A DNA stretch of 64,000 nucleotides from NCBI GenBank assembly GCA_946807835.1, contig OX327699.1, forward strand, positions 23,176,014 through 23,240,013, written 5' to 3'. Positions 35,508-47,408 of the stretch are shown here, in pieces (position 1 is the first letter of the stretch; every line of letters starts with the position of its first letter). The notes beneath the pieces are model-generated. The model saw nothing but the letters and a program-made list of their open reading frames with translations, had not been told where the DNA came from and did not search any database. This stretch comes from Ailanthus altissimus (lineage: Eukaryota; Streptophyta; Magnoliopsida; Sapindales; Simaroubaceae). Both the position numbers and the translations under genes were made by a program.

Positions 35508-35600
35508 ACCAGGGGATGACATTGGATTAAAATTTCTCACGACGGTCGTCTGAGACACATCGTGTCAGCTATGATGTGATAATCCAATCTTTCTGATGGT
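35508..35600 (+). ncRNA. Box C/D snoRNA, guide against a conserved 25S rRNA site
   Basis: Order of elements: terminal-stem ACCA (35508-35511); box C GGGATGA (35513-35519, one mismatch to RUGAUGA); guide TCTCACGACGGTC (35535-35547); box D' CTGA (35550-35553); box C' ATGATGT (35571-35577, one mismatch); box D CTGA (35593-35596); stem TGGT (35597-35600). The 13-nt guide is a perfect complement of GACCGTCGTGAGA, which I recall from the peptidyl-transferase region of eukaryotic 25S/28S rRNA. By the +5 rule it would direct 2'-O-methylation of the first C of that stretch, like the U35/snR73 group; that assignment is from memory. An internal pair ATTGGATTA/TAATCCAAT (35521-35529, 35580-35588) adds structure. 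A telo-box/TATA promoter precedes it by about 110 bp. Confidence 0.75.
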
Positions 35601-36226
35601 TCCTTTTTTTTTTTTTGCTCTTACTCTTTTTTCTTTTTTGAATGTTCTATCTTGCACGATGATGATAAATTGAATCGTCCGATTTAGTCCAAGACTATTT
35701 GATCTTAGGTTTAAGATTTCTAGTAAAATCTACTTCATTAATTAATGTTCACTCCTCAAAACTTTTAGTTAATTACTTAATTTTTGTTTCTTCCAAATCT
35801 TTAAAAAAAAAAAAAATTATTTTAGGTATCTGCGATTATGATCACAAATGTCTTGCCTGGCTCTAATCGAGCCTTAGCGTTCAAAATTTTCACCGTAAAA
35901 TTATAGGTTCATTTTAGATTGTGTTCTTCAATCAAATAGCGTCTTTTGTTGAATAAATTTAAGTTGAAGTAGTCATTCTCAGTTTACGGCGAACCGCTTT
36001 TAGAAACTCAGTTCAGGATTAAGGTTATAAATTACTCGATTAAAAGCTGGAGGGCGAAACTAACTTAACAGGATTAAACCACTTGCTGCTCAATACTCTA
36101 AATGAATCTCTGGACCCATGATTTTCTCAACTAAATTTAAGTGACCAGCCAGGTATATAAAATGAATTAGTCAAATTACAATATCAGCAGCATAAATCAC
36201 ACTCATCTTCAAGATTTGGAAAACGT
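35601..36226. other. Sequence between the snoRNA and the LIN-like gene end
   Basis: Begins with long T-rich runs (35603-35640) that could end the snoRNA precursor. No second snoRNA was found. The right part is probably the LIN 3' UTR. Confidence 0.45.
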
Positions 36227-39200
36227 CTAATCCAGAGCCCAAGCCTGTGATCAATCGAATTTTTAAAAGCAGCAGATGAGTACAGAAAAAATTCCAACTT
36301 TTCAATATATTAATAAGCTATGGTTCATAAACTAACCTGGATTTTGCCATCAGATAATCCAGCATAAAGCAGCCCTCCATCTTTATCTGTTGTCAACGAT
36401 GTAATCTTTGTATGGCCCCCACCACCAACTTTAATGGAGGCAACTCTCGTGGCTCTTTCTTTCAGCCAAACCTCTATTATTCCACATTTTGTTGCTGTAA
36501 ATATGAAGTCACTGTTGACGGTTATCCGCTGAATGTCGAATCCTGTTGTGAATGATCCCACGGCAGCTTTGGTTGAGAGACAAAATACCTTCCATGACCA
36601 AAATATTGTTAAGAGAAAATTAAAATCAACCCATATAATTGAAATCAATGTGCTTGCTTGAGCAACGACAATATCAAAATCAACCCATATACCTTTCCGG
36701 CTGTGCCATCAACTGCAGAGCCTCCGGCGAATAGAAAACCATTATGCATATGCAGGGATTGTATAGTCTGTTTGCCGAGCAACTTTTTTGTGCCAGAATA
36801 GAATGTGTTTGATGTTAAATTGCACAAATCCACCTCCTGAAATTTCCACCCGAATGGGATCCTTAGTTATGCTTTTATCCAATACTATACAGGGTCGTTA
36901 GCAAGGACAATTAAAGGGTCTAATTAAACAAATGTACAAGATAAAATTAGAATGTTTACCTGGATACTATAACCAGAGCAACCACAGTATAATTTATCCC
37001 CTCCAATTACGAGGGATTTCACATGTTTGTTGAAGTTTATAGGCTTTAAAACCCCTGACCAATTATACACCTGTGACAAATACAATTTTTAGCCAAATTC
37101 TTCTTGTTCCATACTGCATGATTGTGTCAATCGAATCGGTCAAATAGAACAGAATGCACTTGCCTTGACGCCGGTTCCTTGAGAAACAAAACATGCAACT
37201 TCAGCATTGGCTGTCAATTCATGTACTGCCTCCTTCACGTTATGAACTTGAAGACAATGAATTTCTTCTGGTCTAATGGCCCAGACCTGTTGAAGATGTA
37301 CTTAGAACTAATGTTATTTGAGCTGTTTAGGTTAACTGTAGAATAGATTTAACATGGCTTACCCGAATTGTTTTGTCCAAGGAACCACTGTATAGTTTGT
37401 CACCTGTAGATGGAACATATAGGCATGTCACAGCCTTTGTGTGCTCTCGAACCTCTTGAATCAACCTTAAGACCCTCTTCCCACAATCCCACATCTGGAA
37501 GTAAATAATATCAAAGTATAATTGTGGGAATAAACAATTGATATTTGTATAAGATGTGCAAGTGAGTTATGTATGAGTGCTCAATAGACTCAAATCTGTC
37601 AGAGACAGAGAGAAGCAGATCTGGCTATGCAGCTCATACCTTTATAGTCCCATCGGAATGGCTGCTCAAAATACGACCTTTGAAATGAATCAGAGACAGA
37701 ACCTCACCATTTGTACTTGTATCCAACTCGATTAGTTCGGTGCAATTCCACAACTCAGTCTGCAGTGCGGAAAATTTGAAGGTTCGTAAGTTACTAACCG
37801 CGTTACTTGTACTGAAGGGTGCAAACTGCAAATGTCACCCACTTACTGCATTGACTGATGACAAGTTCATCAAAGCTTTCAGTATATCAGTAACCACAGC
37901 GGAACTCTTCTTAAGCTTTCTCAGGTTCCCATAGATGCATTTAGCATACTTTCCCAGTTCCTCGAGTGCAACTTCAAATTGTGAAACTTAGAAATTTGTT
38001 AGACTCCTTCAAAACATAAGCATGTAATATTAACTCTCATAGGCTGAGTTTACCTGGATCAGAGATGAAAGTTTCCAAAGCAAGGGTTGCCAAGATTTTC
38101 TCCTCCAGGTTCTTAGAGGATTGGAGCACATTTATGAATTCAACAAGCAAAGACCGGCGGGCTGTGCTTCTTACACCAGTATCAGGAAGAGTGGAAAGCA
38201 TGTGAGTTAGCCATGTGGCTAAGACAAGGCAAGACTTAGCCATCTCTAAAGAATTGCTCTTGAAGCATTCCTCCAAAGCTTTAAATATTGAGCCTTTCTC
38301 ATGATTGCATAGTACGAAAGCCACTCTTTTCTCCCAAGAGCATGCAGCTTTTTCTTCCTCCTCCTATGTATAGGAATTTAACTATCAGGATTATCTGAAT
38401 ACCAATATTTAAGAATAACAAGTTCAACCACCAAACAAAAGCCATATATATGCAAACCATTGTTTCTACCAAATCATATTCAGGTTTGCCCAGTCGCTTT
38501 GCCTTCATCAGTGCATTGTAAGGTAGATCAAACCCTGCAACCTTGAGTAACCAAGCTTCAGTGTAGGACTTCCCGGAAGAAGTGAAACGTCCAGAAAGAG
38601 ATAGTAAAGCATCTAGAGAAATCATTTGGGAGTTCGGAAAATCCTTCCTACGGAGTGCTTCAATTAGTGCCTCTATAGCTTCTTCCCTATACATACTCAT
38701 TTTCCGTGGCTCCGCCTAAAAAAAAGGAATATTAGAAAATTGAAAGGTGATATAGGGTTGCAATTAAAGTAAAATTAAAAAAAAATAATAAAAGTAAAAA
38801 TAAGACAAAATACAAGAGTTTATGTAATTCGACTTTTAACCTATGTTCATGGGCGAAGACAGAAGAATCTTTTACTATTAAAAATAGAAAATACAAGTAT
38901 TGTAATTTTTTTTAGCCTTATAATCCAAAACTCCAATACACCCAATTCTCTCAAATCACTCAAAAACATACACAAAACTTTTGAAATTCTCTCTAAAATT
39001 GAGGAAAATGAATTGCTAAACTCTCCATTTTATAGGGAGAGTTGAGCGAGTGGACAACTCATAATAATTTTGCTGGCACACGTGTGCTAGCTGCTAACAA
39101 TTCTCTAACTTGGAAATTTGATTGAGAATCAATCAAGTCTCCACACTATTCTTTCTTCTTCGCCAAAGTCATGTTGCCTACGTGTCTGCTAGGTCATGCA

Positions 39201-42200
39201 AAAATCTACACCATACAAACTTGTTGGTATTGATAGGCTTGGTCAACACATCTGCTAGGTTATCATCTGTATGAATTTTTTTTCAAATCCACACTTCCAT
39301 CTTCTACCACTTCTTGAACAAAGTGATATTGAACACTTATTTGCTTCGTTCTTGAATGAAAAGCTGGATTTCTTGCAATGTGCAAGGCACTATAACTGTC
39401 ACAAAACAATTGAACTTTATCTTGCTTGTGCCCGAGCTCCTTTAGTAATCTTTGTATCTAATTTACTTTCTTGCAAGCTTGTATAACTGCCATATATTCT
39501 GCTTCTATAGTAGATAATGTCACAACAGTTTGCAGTTTCGAAACCTAGTTTACAGCTCCTTCTGCAAGTTTAAACATATAGTCAGTAGTGAATTTTCTTT
39601 TATCAATGTCTCATGCAAAATTTGAATCCACATACCCCTTAACAATAAAATCTGATCCTCCGTAACATAAAGCAACATTTGAAGTACCCTTAATGTATTT
39701 AAGGATCCTCCTGATACAACCTTAATGTTCGCTACTAGGATTCGCCATGTATTTACTAACTGCTCCCACTACTTGTGCAATGTCTGGTCTGGTACAAATC
39801 ATAGTGAACATTAAACTTCCAACTGCTGATGCATACGGTACTCGAGACATCTCTTTCCTCTCTGCTTCTTTGCTATGACACATATTAGAGGATAACTTGA
39901 AATTAACAGGGAGTAGGGTAATAATCGACTTATAATCTTGCGTGTTGAAGCACTACAAGATTTTCTTTAAGTAGTTCTTCTGAGAAAGTCAAATCTTCTT
40001 GTTATTTCTGTCTCAATGAATTTGCATCTTTATAATCTTGTTTGCTGGTTCGAGGTCCTTTATATCAAATTCCCTAGCCAATTGTGCCTTCAATTTTTGG
40101 ACTCGATCTTTGTTGAGGCCTGCCACCAACATGTCATCCACGTACAACAGTAAAATAATAAAATCATTATCATCTTCAAACCTTTTATAGTATGTACAAT
40201 AATCTGAACTAAGTCTGTTGTATCCAAGGCTAATGATATAGGAATCAAATCTCTTATACCAATACATCGACGCCTGTTTGAGACTGTACAGAGATTTGTT
40301 CAACCTACAAACCAAGTTTTCTTTTCCTTCTTCTTTAAAACCTTCTGGTTGGAGTATATAAATTTCTTCTTCAAGTTCTCTATAAAGAAAACCTGTCTTC
40401 ACATCTAGTTGCTCTAGATGTAAGTCAAATGTAGCATACATTGCTATAACTATTCTGATTGTCGTGAGTCGAACCACAGGGAAAAATATCTCATTAAAGT
40501 CAATACCTTCTTTCTTAGCATAACCTTTCACCATCATTTGGTCATTGCCATCCCGTTTGATCTTATAAACTCATTTGTTACTAATGGCTTTTCTTCCACG
40601 TGGTAGTGCAACCAGCTTTCATGTTTTATTCTTATGCAAGGCTTCAATTTCTTCTTACATTGTTGTCATCTATAGAGAAACATCTTAAATTTTAAAAGCC
40701 TCTTGGAAAGTTGTTGGCTCTTCATCCTCTGTTAGAAGGCAGTATGCAACATAAGCCTCCATGACATACTCTGAGTGCCACACTGGTGGTCGTCTCTCAC
40801 AAGTTGATTGACGATCATCTGTAACTTCAGACTCTACTGGTTCTTGTTCTTCATACTCTAGTGTTGCTTTAGAAGAATCAGAATTTTCTTGTACTTGATT
40901 AATTTTTATTTGTACCGTTGTAGTCTTTAGATTTTTCTTCACTGTGCTATCATCTTCATCATTCTTTTGTAGTTTATCTTCTGTAAATAGCACATATCTG
41001 CTGATGACGACCTTATGGGTAGTGGGATCCCATAGGCGATATCCCTTAACTCCATCAGTATATTCCAAGAAAAGGCGTTTTCTGAATTTTGAATCCAACT
41101 TCGTTGTTTCTTTGGGATTGTATATCACATACACAGGACTTCCAAATTTATGAAGGAGAGAATAATCAACTGATTTCCCAGTCCACATCTCCATCGGTGT
41201 CTTCAACTCGATTGCTGTTGATAATAACCGATTTACCACATAACATGCGATTTTGGATACTTCTGCCCAAAATGCCTTAGCTAACCTGCAGTTTTCAACA
41301 TAGCTATTGTTCTCTCCAACAAGGTTCTGTTCATTTGCTCTGCTACTCTATTTTGATGAGGCGTGTAAGCTGTGCTGAATGGCCGCTTGATGCCTTCTTG
41401 TTAACAGAATGCAAAAAAATCCTTACCAGTATATGCTCATCCATTATCTGTCCTTAAACACTTGATCTTTTTTTCTTTCTGATTCAAGTTCTACATGCAC
41501 TTAAAATATTCTGAAAGCTTCAAATATATATAACTTCTTCTTGATTGGATACACCAAACATCTCCTGAAGTAATCATCTATAAATGATACAGAATATCTC
41601 ACCCCCCCAAGGACATTACCGGTGCTTGCTAAACATCAGAGTGGATCAATTCTAGAATTTCTTTACTTCTAAAACTGGATGTACTGAACTTTAATCTGTG
41701 CTGCTTAGTTGTGACACAGTGCTCACAGAAAGGTAAATGGGCCGATTTGAGCCCAGGAAGTAAATTTTGATCAGAGAGAATCTTCAAATCTCATTCTGAC
41801 ATATGGCCCAGTTTTCAATGCCACATTATCGTTGACTCTTCTACTGAACTAGTTGATGCAACAGATGCATCTCCTTCTTATAGTGTTTCTCCATTAAGCA
41901 TGTACAAATTTGCAGCAACTTTTTCTGCCTTTATTACTACAAGCGTGCCTTTTAGAATTTTAATTGTCTCATTTTCAATTTAGGTATTACACTTAGTGTT
42001 ATCTAATTGTCCAAATGATAAAAAATTCTTCTTGAGGCCTTTCACATGTTGCACCTCCTAGATAATACGAACAGTACCATCGTACATCTTCATCTTGATG
42101 AATTCTATTCCAGCGATTTTCAAAGCATGATCGTTCCCCATATATACAGATCCTCCAGATGTAGGTTCATATTAATGGAATCATTCTCTTTTAGAGGTCA

Positions 42201-45200
42201 TGTGCTATGTAGCTTCAGAATCTATGAGCCATACATCAGAGAACCGTTTTCTGCTTTCAACAACTATTGCTGCCTTGTTGTATAAAGTTTCACCATCATC
42301 TGAGGTGTTTGCAATATTCCTTTGAGGTTTGCCCTCTGCACTTTTCTTCAATCCCCAACAATCCTTCTTCAGATGGCCTTTCTTGCCACAATGATAGCAC
42401 TTGACGTTCTTCTTACTTCTGTATTTTGATCTACTATGATTTTGACTCCCATTAGGGCCATGTTCTGTTGGTCTACCTCTCATCATTGTCAAAGTTTCTG
42501 CTTATTGTGAACATTCATGTTTGTCTTCTTTATTTTTCTATCTTCGTTCTTCTCCCAGTACAGCAGCTGTAACATCATCAAAGACTAAGAAGTCCATTAT
42601 GATGTTATCCGTCAAGTTAATGATGAGTTGATCATACGAATCAGGTAGACTTTGAAGCAGAATCTCTGCACGTTCACCTACTTCTATTTTATGCCTCAAG
42701 GAAGTGAGTTGGAAAATAGAGTATTTAATGTGTTGATGTGCTCCGTCACTGAAGTAGATTCTGCTATTTGAAGGGTGTACAATCTCATTTTTAAGAAGAT
42801 CTTGTTGTATAGAGATTTGTTCTCATACAATTTTATGAGAGTATCTCAGATATCTTTTGCTGTCTTTTTTTCCGCTACACTTGATAGCACATTATCAGTA
42901 AATGCTAGATGCAGATCAGCAACTGCATTACTGTCAATCTCATTCCACTTGATATCATCAGTGATGCCAGCGGGCCTTTCATCAATTGCTTCTAAGCACT
43001 TATTTTTCTTTAAAATCGTCTTTATTTTCATTTTTCACAATGTGAAATTACTTCCATTGAACTTCTCAACTTTATATTTTACCGTCATTACTTTTCACCA
43101 CCGACTGCTCTCTGCTAGGATCGGCTCCCATTATTTCATGTAAATAGTAATCATACGTATGAACAGTCTCTGTATATATAAATAGTAACTATATACATGA
43201 ACAATAACTATGTACGTGAATAATACCGTATATATAAATAGTAACCTCCTTCAATCAGAAGTTTTGATACCACTGTTAGGAAATTGAGGAGTGATGCAGA
43301 GTCGCAGTTAAAGTGAAATTGAGAAAAATAATAAAAATAAAAAATAAAACAAAACACAAGAGTTTACGTGGTTTGGCTTTTAGCCTATGTTTATGGGCGA
43401 AGACAAAAGAATCTTTTACTATTAAAAATAGAAAATATAAGTATTGTAATATTTTAATCTTACAATCTAAAATTTCAATACACCCAATTCTCTCAAATTA
43501 CTCAAAAACATATACAAATCTTTTGAAACTCTCTTTAAAATTGAATGGAAAATAAATTGTTAAACTAGAGAGAGTTGAACGAATAGATAGACTTAAAAAA
43601 AATTGTTCATCATAACAATTTTGTTGACATCGTGCTAGCAAAATTGTTATGCAACAAGGAATTGAAAGAATCTTTGAGATTGGATATTTTATTGATGTTT
43701 ATTATATATTATATTTACAAATTTCAACTAGTGTGGTTGATTTCAATAATACAAAGGCAAACCTGGAGGTCGAGCTGAAGAAGAAGAGAGGCTATGGCAG
43801 GTTGCTGCTCCATGGGAGCCATCTGAAGATATACAAGAAAAGTGTGCATGATACTAAACGCTCCTTCATCTCTAATTACTTGCAAAATATGGTTGCAGAA
43901 GGTCCTCCTGAAACAGCATAAGACGGAGAAACACCTATCTTAATCTGTGTGGATCAACATCTCAATCTAGAAGCAAATGAGAAAAATCAAAATGATGAAC
44001 AATTAATAAGAGTATGCTTATCAAGAGAGGTGAGGATTTTATTCATAAAGAAGATAATAGGTCATATATACCTGTTCAACTGAACCAATTCTGAGAGAAA
44101 TTCTATGCATATGCCTCTGACGCTATCATTTCCAGCATTAAACAAGTCAAGAACAAGAGATAGCTCAATTCTGTTTGCTATCAAATTTTTGCAACTTTTG
44201 TCAGCATGCATACAGCATAGGAGTATGGAAACAATGAACCTTCTCACTTCCTCCCTATCCAAACACTTGATTAAGGCAGGAATCTCGTTAGTGGAGATGA
44301 CACTCAAAGCAGCAAAGGACCTGTTATTTTCATCTCCTCCCGTTAATATCTGCTCAAGCATTTCTATAGCACAATCTTTGGGGTCCATTACAAATTGGAG
44401 ATCATCAAATTCTTCGTTTTTGTTACGGATTAGCTGCAAAAGATAAGGTATAAGGTCGTGGGCTGAAAGCTGAGCAAATGCCGGCCTCAGCTGGTATATA
44501 AGAACAGCAGCCTCAGATAGCCCATTTTTTAGCAGGGCAGCCAAACAATCAAAATCAGAGTCAACACTGGTAAGAGCATCTCCAACATTTTCATCTGCAA
44601 ATATCAACTCGGACAGAATGTTAATTGATGTTCTTAGAACTTCTCTTTTCAAAGAGGCTGATAATATTTCCACAAACCCATTTATAATCGTTGGTTTAGA
44701 TAAATAAGCATGAACCCCTGGATCAGCCTTTGACTCCTTCCAAAGTCTGGCTATTGCCAACGCAGCTGTTTCACATTCTTGCAAGTTTTCTGAAGTACAG
44801 AGACATGTAACGTATGGTTTTAACCCATTTATGATTGTTTCAACGGCAGCTTGAGATATCACACTAGTTGGTGACGTGGCAATTGGTGCCCGCATAAATC
44901 TTCTGCCCCGCTGATTGATATAATCATCACTACTCCTATGATTGTGAAAATTGAATGTTCTGGATGGACTGGGTGCCAATGTCATTTCTTTTACTGAAGG
45001 AAATCCAAATGAATGCTTTGGTGTTTCTGAGTAAGAAAATTCCTGAGCAACATCAGGATACTGATCCTTCCAAGATGTTATAAGTCTCTTCAAGACATAG
45101 TTTGTTTTGGGCAGTACATTTGAAGAGAGAGGTTGGCGTGTAATGGGACATGTCGTATTTCCTCTTTTCAGCCATTCATTGATTGCTTTCCTTTCATATG

Positions 45201-47408
45201 TCTGACCAGTTTCAAGGGTAACAGGGTCATTGAAAATCTGGCCCGTGATAGGGCAGACAAAATCTTTTGGCGGTCTTGATCGAGAAGTCATCTTTTCAGA
45301 GCAGGGGAAGGAAATGCAGCTTTGGCTTCCTTCATCACTTCCATTTTGGGAACTGCAGAATCCAATGGAATTAAATTTCGTAAAGGAAAAGTTTAGTGAT
45401 GTCTCTAAAAGACAAGTCGTAGATATGCTAGTAAGAAATTCATGTAATGGCCCGGCTACCTGTTAAAATGCCAAGAGCTTGAAATTTAAATAGAAATCAG
45501 TAGTGCCTACCTATTATCCAGCAAATCAATATTCACATTTTCATAACTCATACTCCGCGCTTGTTTAGAGTTTTTTCTGGAATTTTGCTGCTTCTCCTAT
45601 ATTGCAAAGCTACCATTAGTAGAAGTCCAACGTTTTATCGAACAAATTAACTAAGGCAAATAATGAGTTTATTAACAAACTACCAATTCGCCATCCGAGT
45701 CTACGGAGCTAATGCTGTAATCATTACTCTTTTGTGGAGACATAGGCAAAGATGTCGCAATAGAGCAATCTGACATGCGGCTGGACAAAAGTCGCAATAC
45801 AGATTTGGTTTCTGTTCTACTATGCGCATCAGGTGTTGGGGATAAAATTTGCATATCTGGTTTTGGAAGCGAAACCTCCGAAGGAAGAGTTTTAGGAGAA
45901 TCCGCAGGTGAGAAAATTGCAGGAGGTGTTCTGTTCTTTGTTTTAGAGTCCTGCCCATTTATCGCACTTTCCTTATCCTCGGTCATTTTCGTGCCACTAG
46001 GAGATGCTGCTGAGTTATAATTTTCGAGATTTTTGTAATCATCATTTGGATCATAATCAGAATCATATTCATGCTCCTCGTGAATGTCCTCCTGCATTGT
46101 TACCAAGAATACAAGATGGGTTATACGAAATTATGAATGCCTGTGAAGAGTACAGAATATTGATGTTTATATAATTAATATTTATTTACACCATAAAGCA
46201 AACTTGATCATAGAAGTATGAAGCCTTACTTGATCATATATTTCAACCATAGCAGATTCATCAAGATCCTGTGAGGACCGGGAAGTTACATTCATTCTGC
46301 AAGACAAATGACCGTGAGGATATACATATATTAGAGCCTAAAATCAAATGAGAAGTTGAATTTCTAACTTCTTTCACTAGTGAAGTTAAAATCTAGATAA
46401 ATGACTGCACAAGTAGCAAATTTTCATTCCAATATGTGCCAAGTACCAAAACTACTAGAGATTTGAAACTAACCTGCTAACTTCTCTTGCTTTATTTTTT
46501 GAATTAAGAATTGCCGAAAATCCAGCACTCTTAGGCAAGACAGGACCGAATTTCACATAATCAGGAATTGATCGACTGACCTCATGCAAAGGAGTCATTG
46601 GCGGTTCTGCAATTGGCAACATTGGGATCACTTTCTTACTAGTTGAATCAGAGTTCATGCAATCCTTATAGTATTTAGCAAACAGCCTCGTATTCTCATC
46701 TAGTGAATCTCCATAAAGCTGCTCCAAAATTTGCAACTTCTCTACTTGTTCTGGCCTCATGGTAAAGATCAAAGATTCATTGAAGAATTGGTCCAAATCA
46801 GCAGTAAAGGACAAATCAGCAGAATCGGGAATCACTTCCATCACTAGTCTGTGCCTCGACTCTGAATACCACCCAACAATTGAGCTCATTTGTGGGAGAA
46901 ACAGTTCTTTCCAGAGCTCAGGGGCAAAATCAATCCTCGAGAAGAATGGATCTATAATAAACATCTCGAGGACATGGAGAACTGAATTGTGAACATTATT
47001 ACGCAATTTCCAAAGATATGAAAGAGTGAGATGGGCCCAAGCAGAGAGGTAAAAATTCGGTACCCCGGCAGTTTTCTGATTGGAATCCAACATGGCACAA
47101 ACTTGCAGCATCTTCTCTGCATAGTCTAATCGCGCATGCTTAGTTTCCATATTGGAGGTGTCAACGGCTTCTTCAAGAGCTTCAATACCCCAATCTAAAT
47201 TGGCTAATACTGCTTGATCAGAATATCGGATCTCAGAATCTTTAACGGAGCTCCCATCTTCTGCTGCTAATCTCTCTGCACATTGTTCTTTGTGTTGAGT
47301 TCTCTGTTCCTTATTAATCAACCTATCTTGTATGAAACTTCCAACAGTTGTTATCAATATTCTTACAATATCCTTTTGGTCTATATCAAACCTATAATTT
47401 CCAGCCAT
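36227..47408 (-). CDS. LIN: LIN/CERBERUS-type E3 ubiquitin ligase (U-box, ARM-like, WD40)
   Basis: Sixteen exons: 47408-46474, 46296-46230, 46091-45684, 45596-45511, 45352-44072, 43907-43763, 38715-38458, 38363-38054, 37971-37847, 37759-37640, 37494-37363, 37286-37164, 37070-36960, 36836-36693, 36588-36337, 36244-36227. The sum is 4,515 bp, or 1,504 aa, close to legume LIN. The N-terminal region (1-320) includes FIQDRLINKEQRTQHKEQCA. An acidic linker follows. The U-box is at about 526-598 (PPKDFVCPITGQIFNDPVTL, GNTTCPITRQPLS). ARM-like helices cover about 640-1200. WD40 repeats follow (about 1208-1504), ending GKIQAWALD. In legumes LIN supports rhizobial and mycorrhizal infection; in other plants the role is less clear. 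The intron after exon 12 is GC-AG. Intron 6 holds a full decayed Copia element. Confidence 0.95.
38730..39099 (-). repeat. 3' LTR of element C (left)
   Basis: Starts TATTAG where the other copy has TGTTAG and ends GCTAACA. It is a diverged copy of 43274-43656 with clear blocks such as GAATCTTTTACTATTAAAAA. Its outer end is 14 bp from the LIN exon 7 border. Confidence 0.85.
39100..39990 (-). pseudogene. Copia RNase H region of element C
   Basis: The minus strand reads VVTLSTIEAEYMAVI near 39510 (family pattern ALSTTEAEYMA), with related RNase H and reverse-transcriptase tail sequence upstream to about 39990. Frames are broken. Confidence 0.75.
40013..40537 (-). pseudogene. Copia reverse transcriptase fragment of element C
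   Basis: A 174-codon open stretch reading KEGIDFNEIFFPVVRLTTIR, HLEQLDVKTGFLYRELEE, CRLNKSLYSLKQASMYWYKR and LLLYVDDMLVAG. The YVDD catalytic motif is intact. The upstream frame (to about 40650) also matches but is frameshifted, so no polyprotein is made. Confidence 0.9.
40685..41239 (-). pseudogene. Copia integrase C-terminus and linker of element C
   Basis: KTPMEMWTGKSVDYSLLHKF, FRKRLFLEYTDGVKGYRLWD and PTTHKVVISRYVLFTEDK match the integrase end of Copia polyproteins, followed by the acidic linker before reverse transcriptase. The integrase core and HHCC finger lie in broken frames between 41240 and 42200. Confidence 0.85.
42205..43110 (-). pseudogene. Copia gag, zinc knuckle and protease start of element C
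   Basis: A gag fragment around 42846-43031 reads DIKWNEIDSNAVADLHLAFT. A well-kept CCHC knuckle CYHCGKKGHLKKDC is near 42400, and the protease start VWLIDSEAT near 42215 has Glu where the family has the Gly of D-S-G. Frames are separated by stops and indels. Confidence 0.85.
43274..43656 (-). repeat. 5' LTR of element C (right)
   Basis: Runs from TGTTAGG to GCAACA on the plus strand, adjoining the primer-binding site on its left and the AGGAA target duplication on its right. Confidence 0.85.

Larger units (their letters stand above)
38730..43656 (-). mobile_element. Decayed Ty1/copia element (element C) inside LIN intron 6
   Basis: LTRs at 38730-39099 and 43274-43656 are flanked by the 5-bp target duplication AGGAA (38725-38729 and 43657-43661). 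A primer-binding site TGGTATCAAAAC (minus strand, 43272-43261) gives minus orientation, the same as LIN. The interior holds gag, zinc knuckle, integrase, reverse transcriptase and RNase H in Copia order, all broken. Without it, the intron would be about 85-90 bp, a normal plant size. LTR divergence is high, so the insertion is old and tolerated. Confidence 0.92.

Noticed and set aside
45302..45475. Extended exon 5 of the LIN-like gene starting at about 45464
   Set aside because: That acceptor would put a stop directly after the junction with exon 4. The acceptor TTCTGCAG at 45353 keeps the frame and gives the family-like linker before the U-box.
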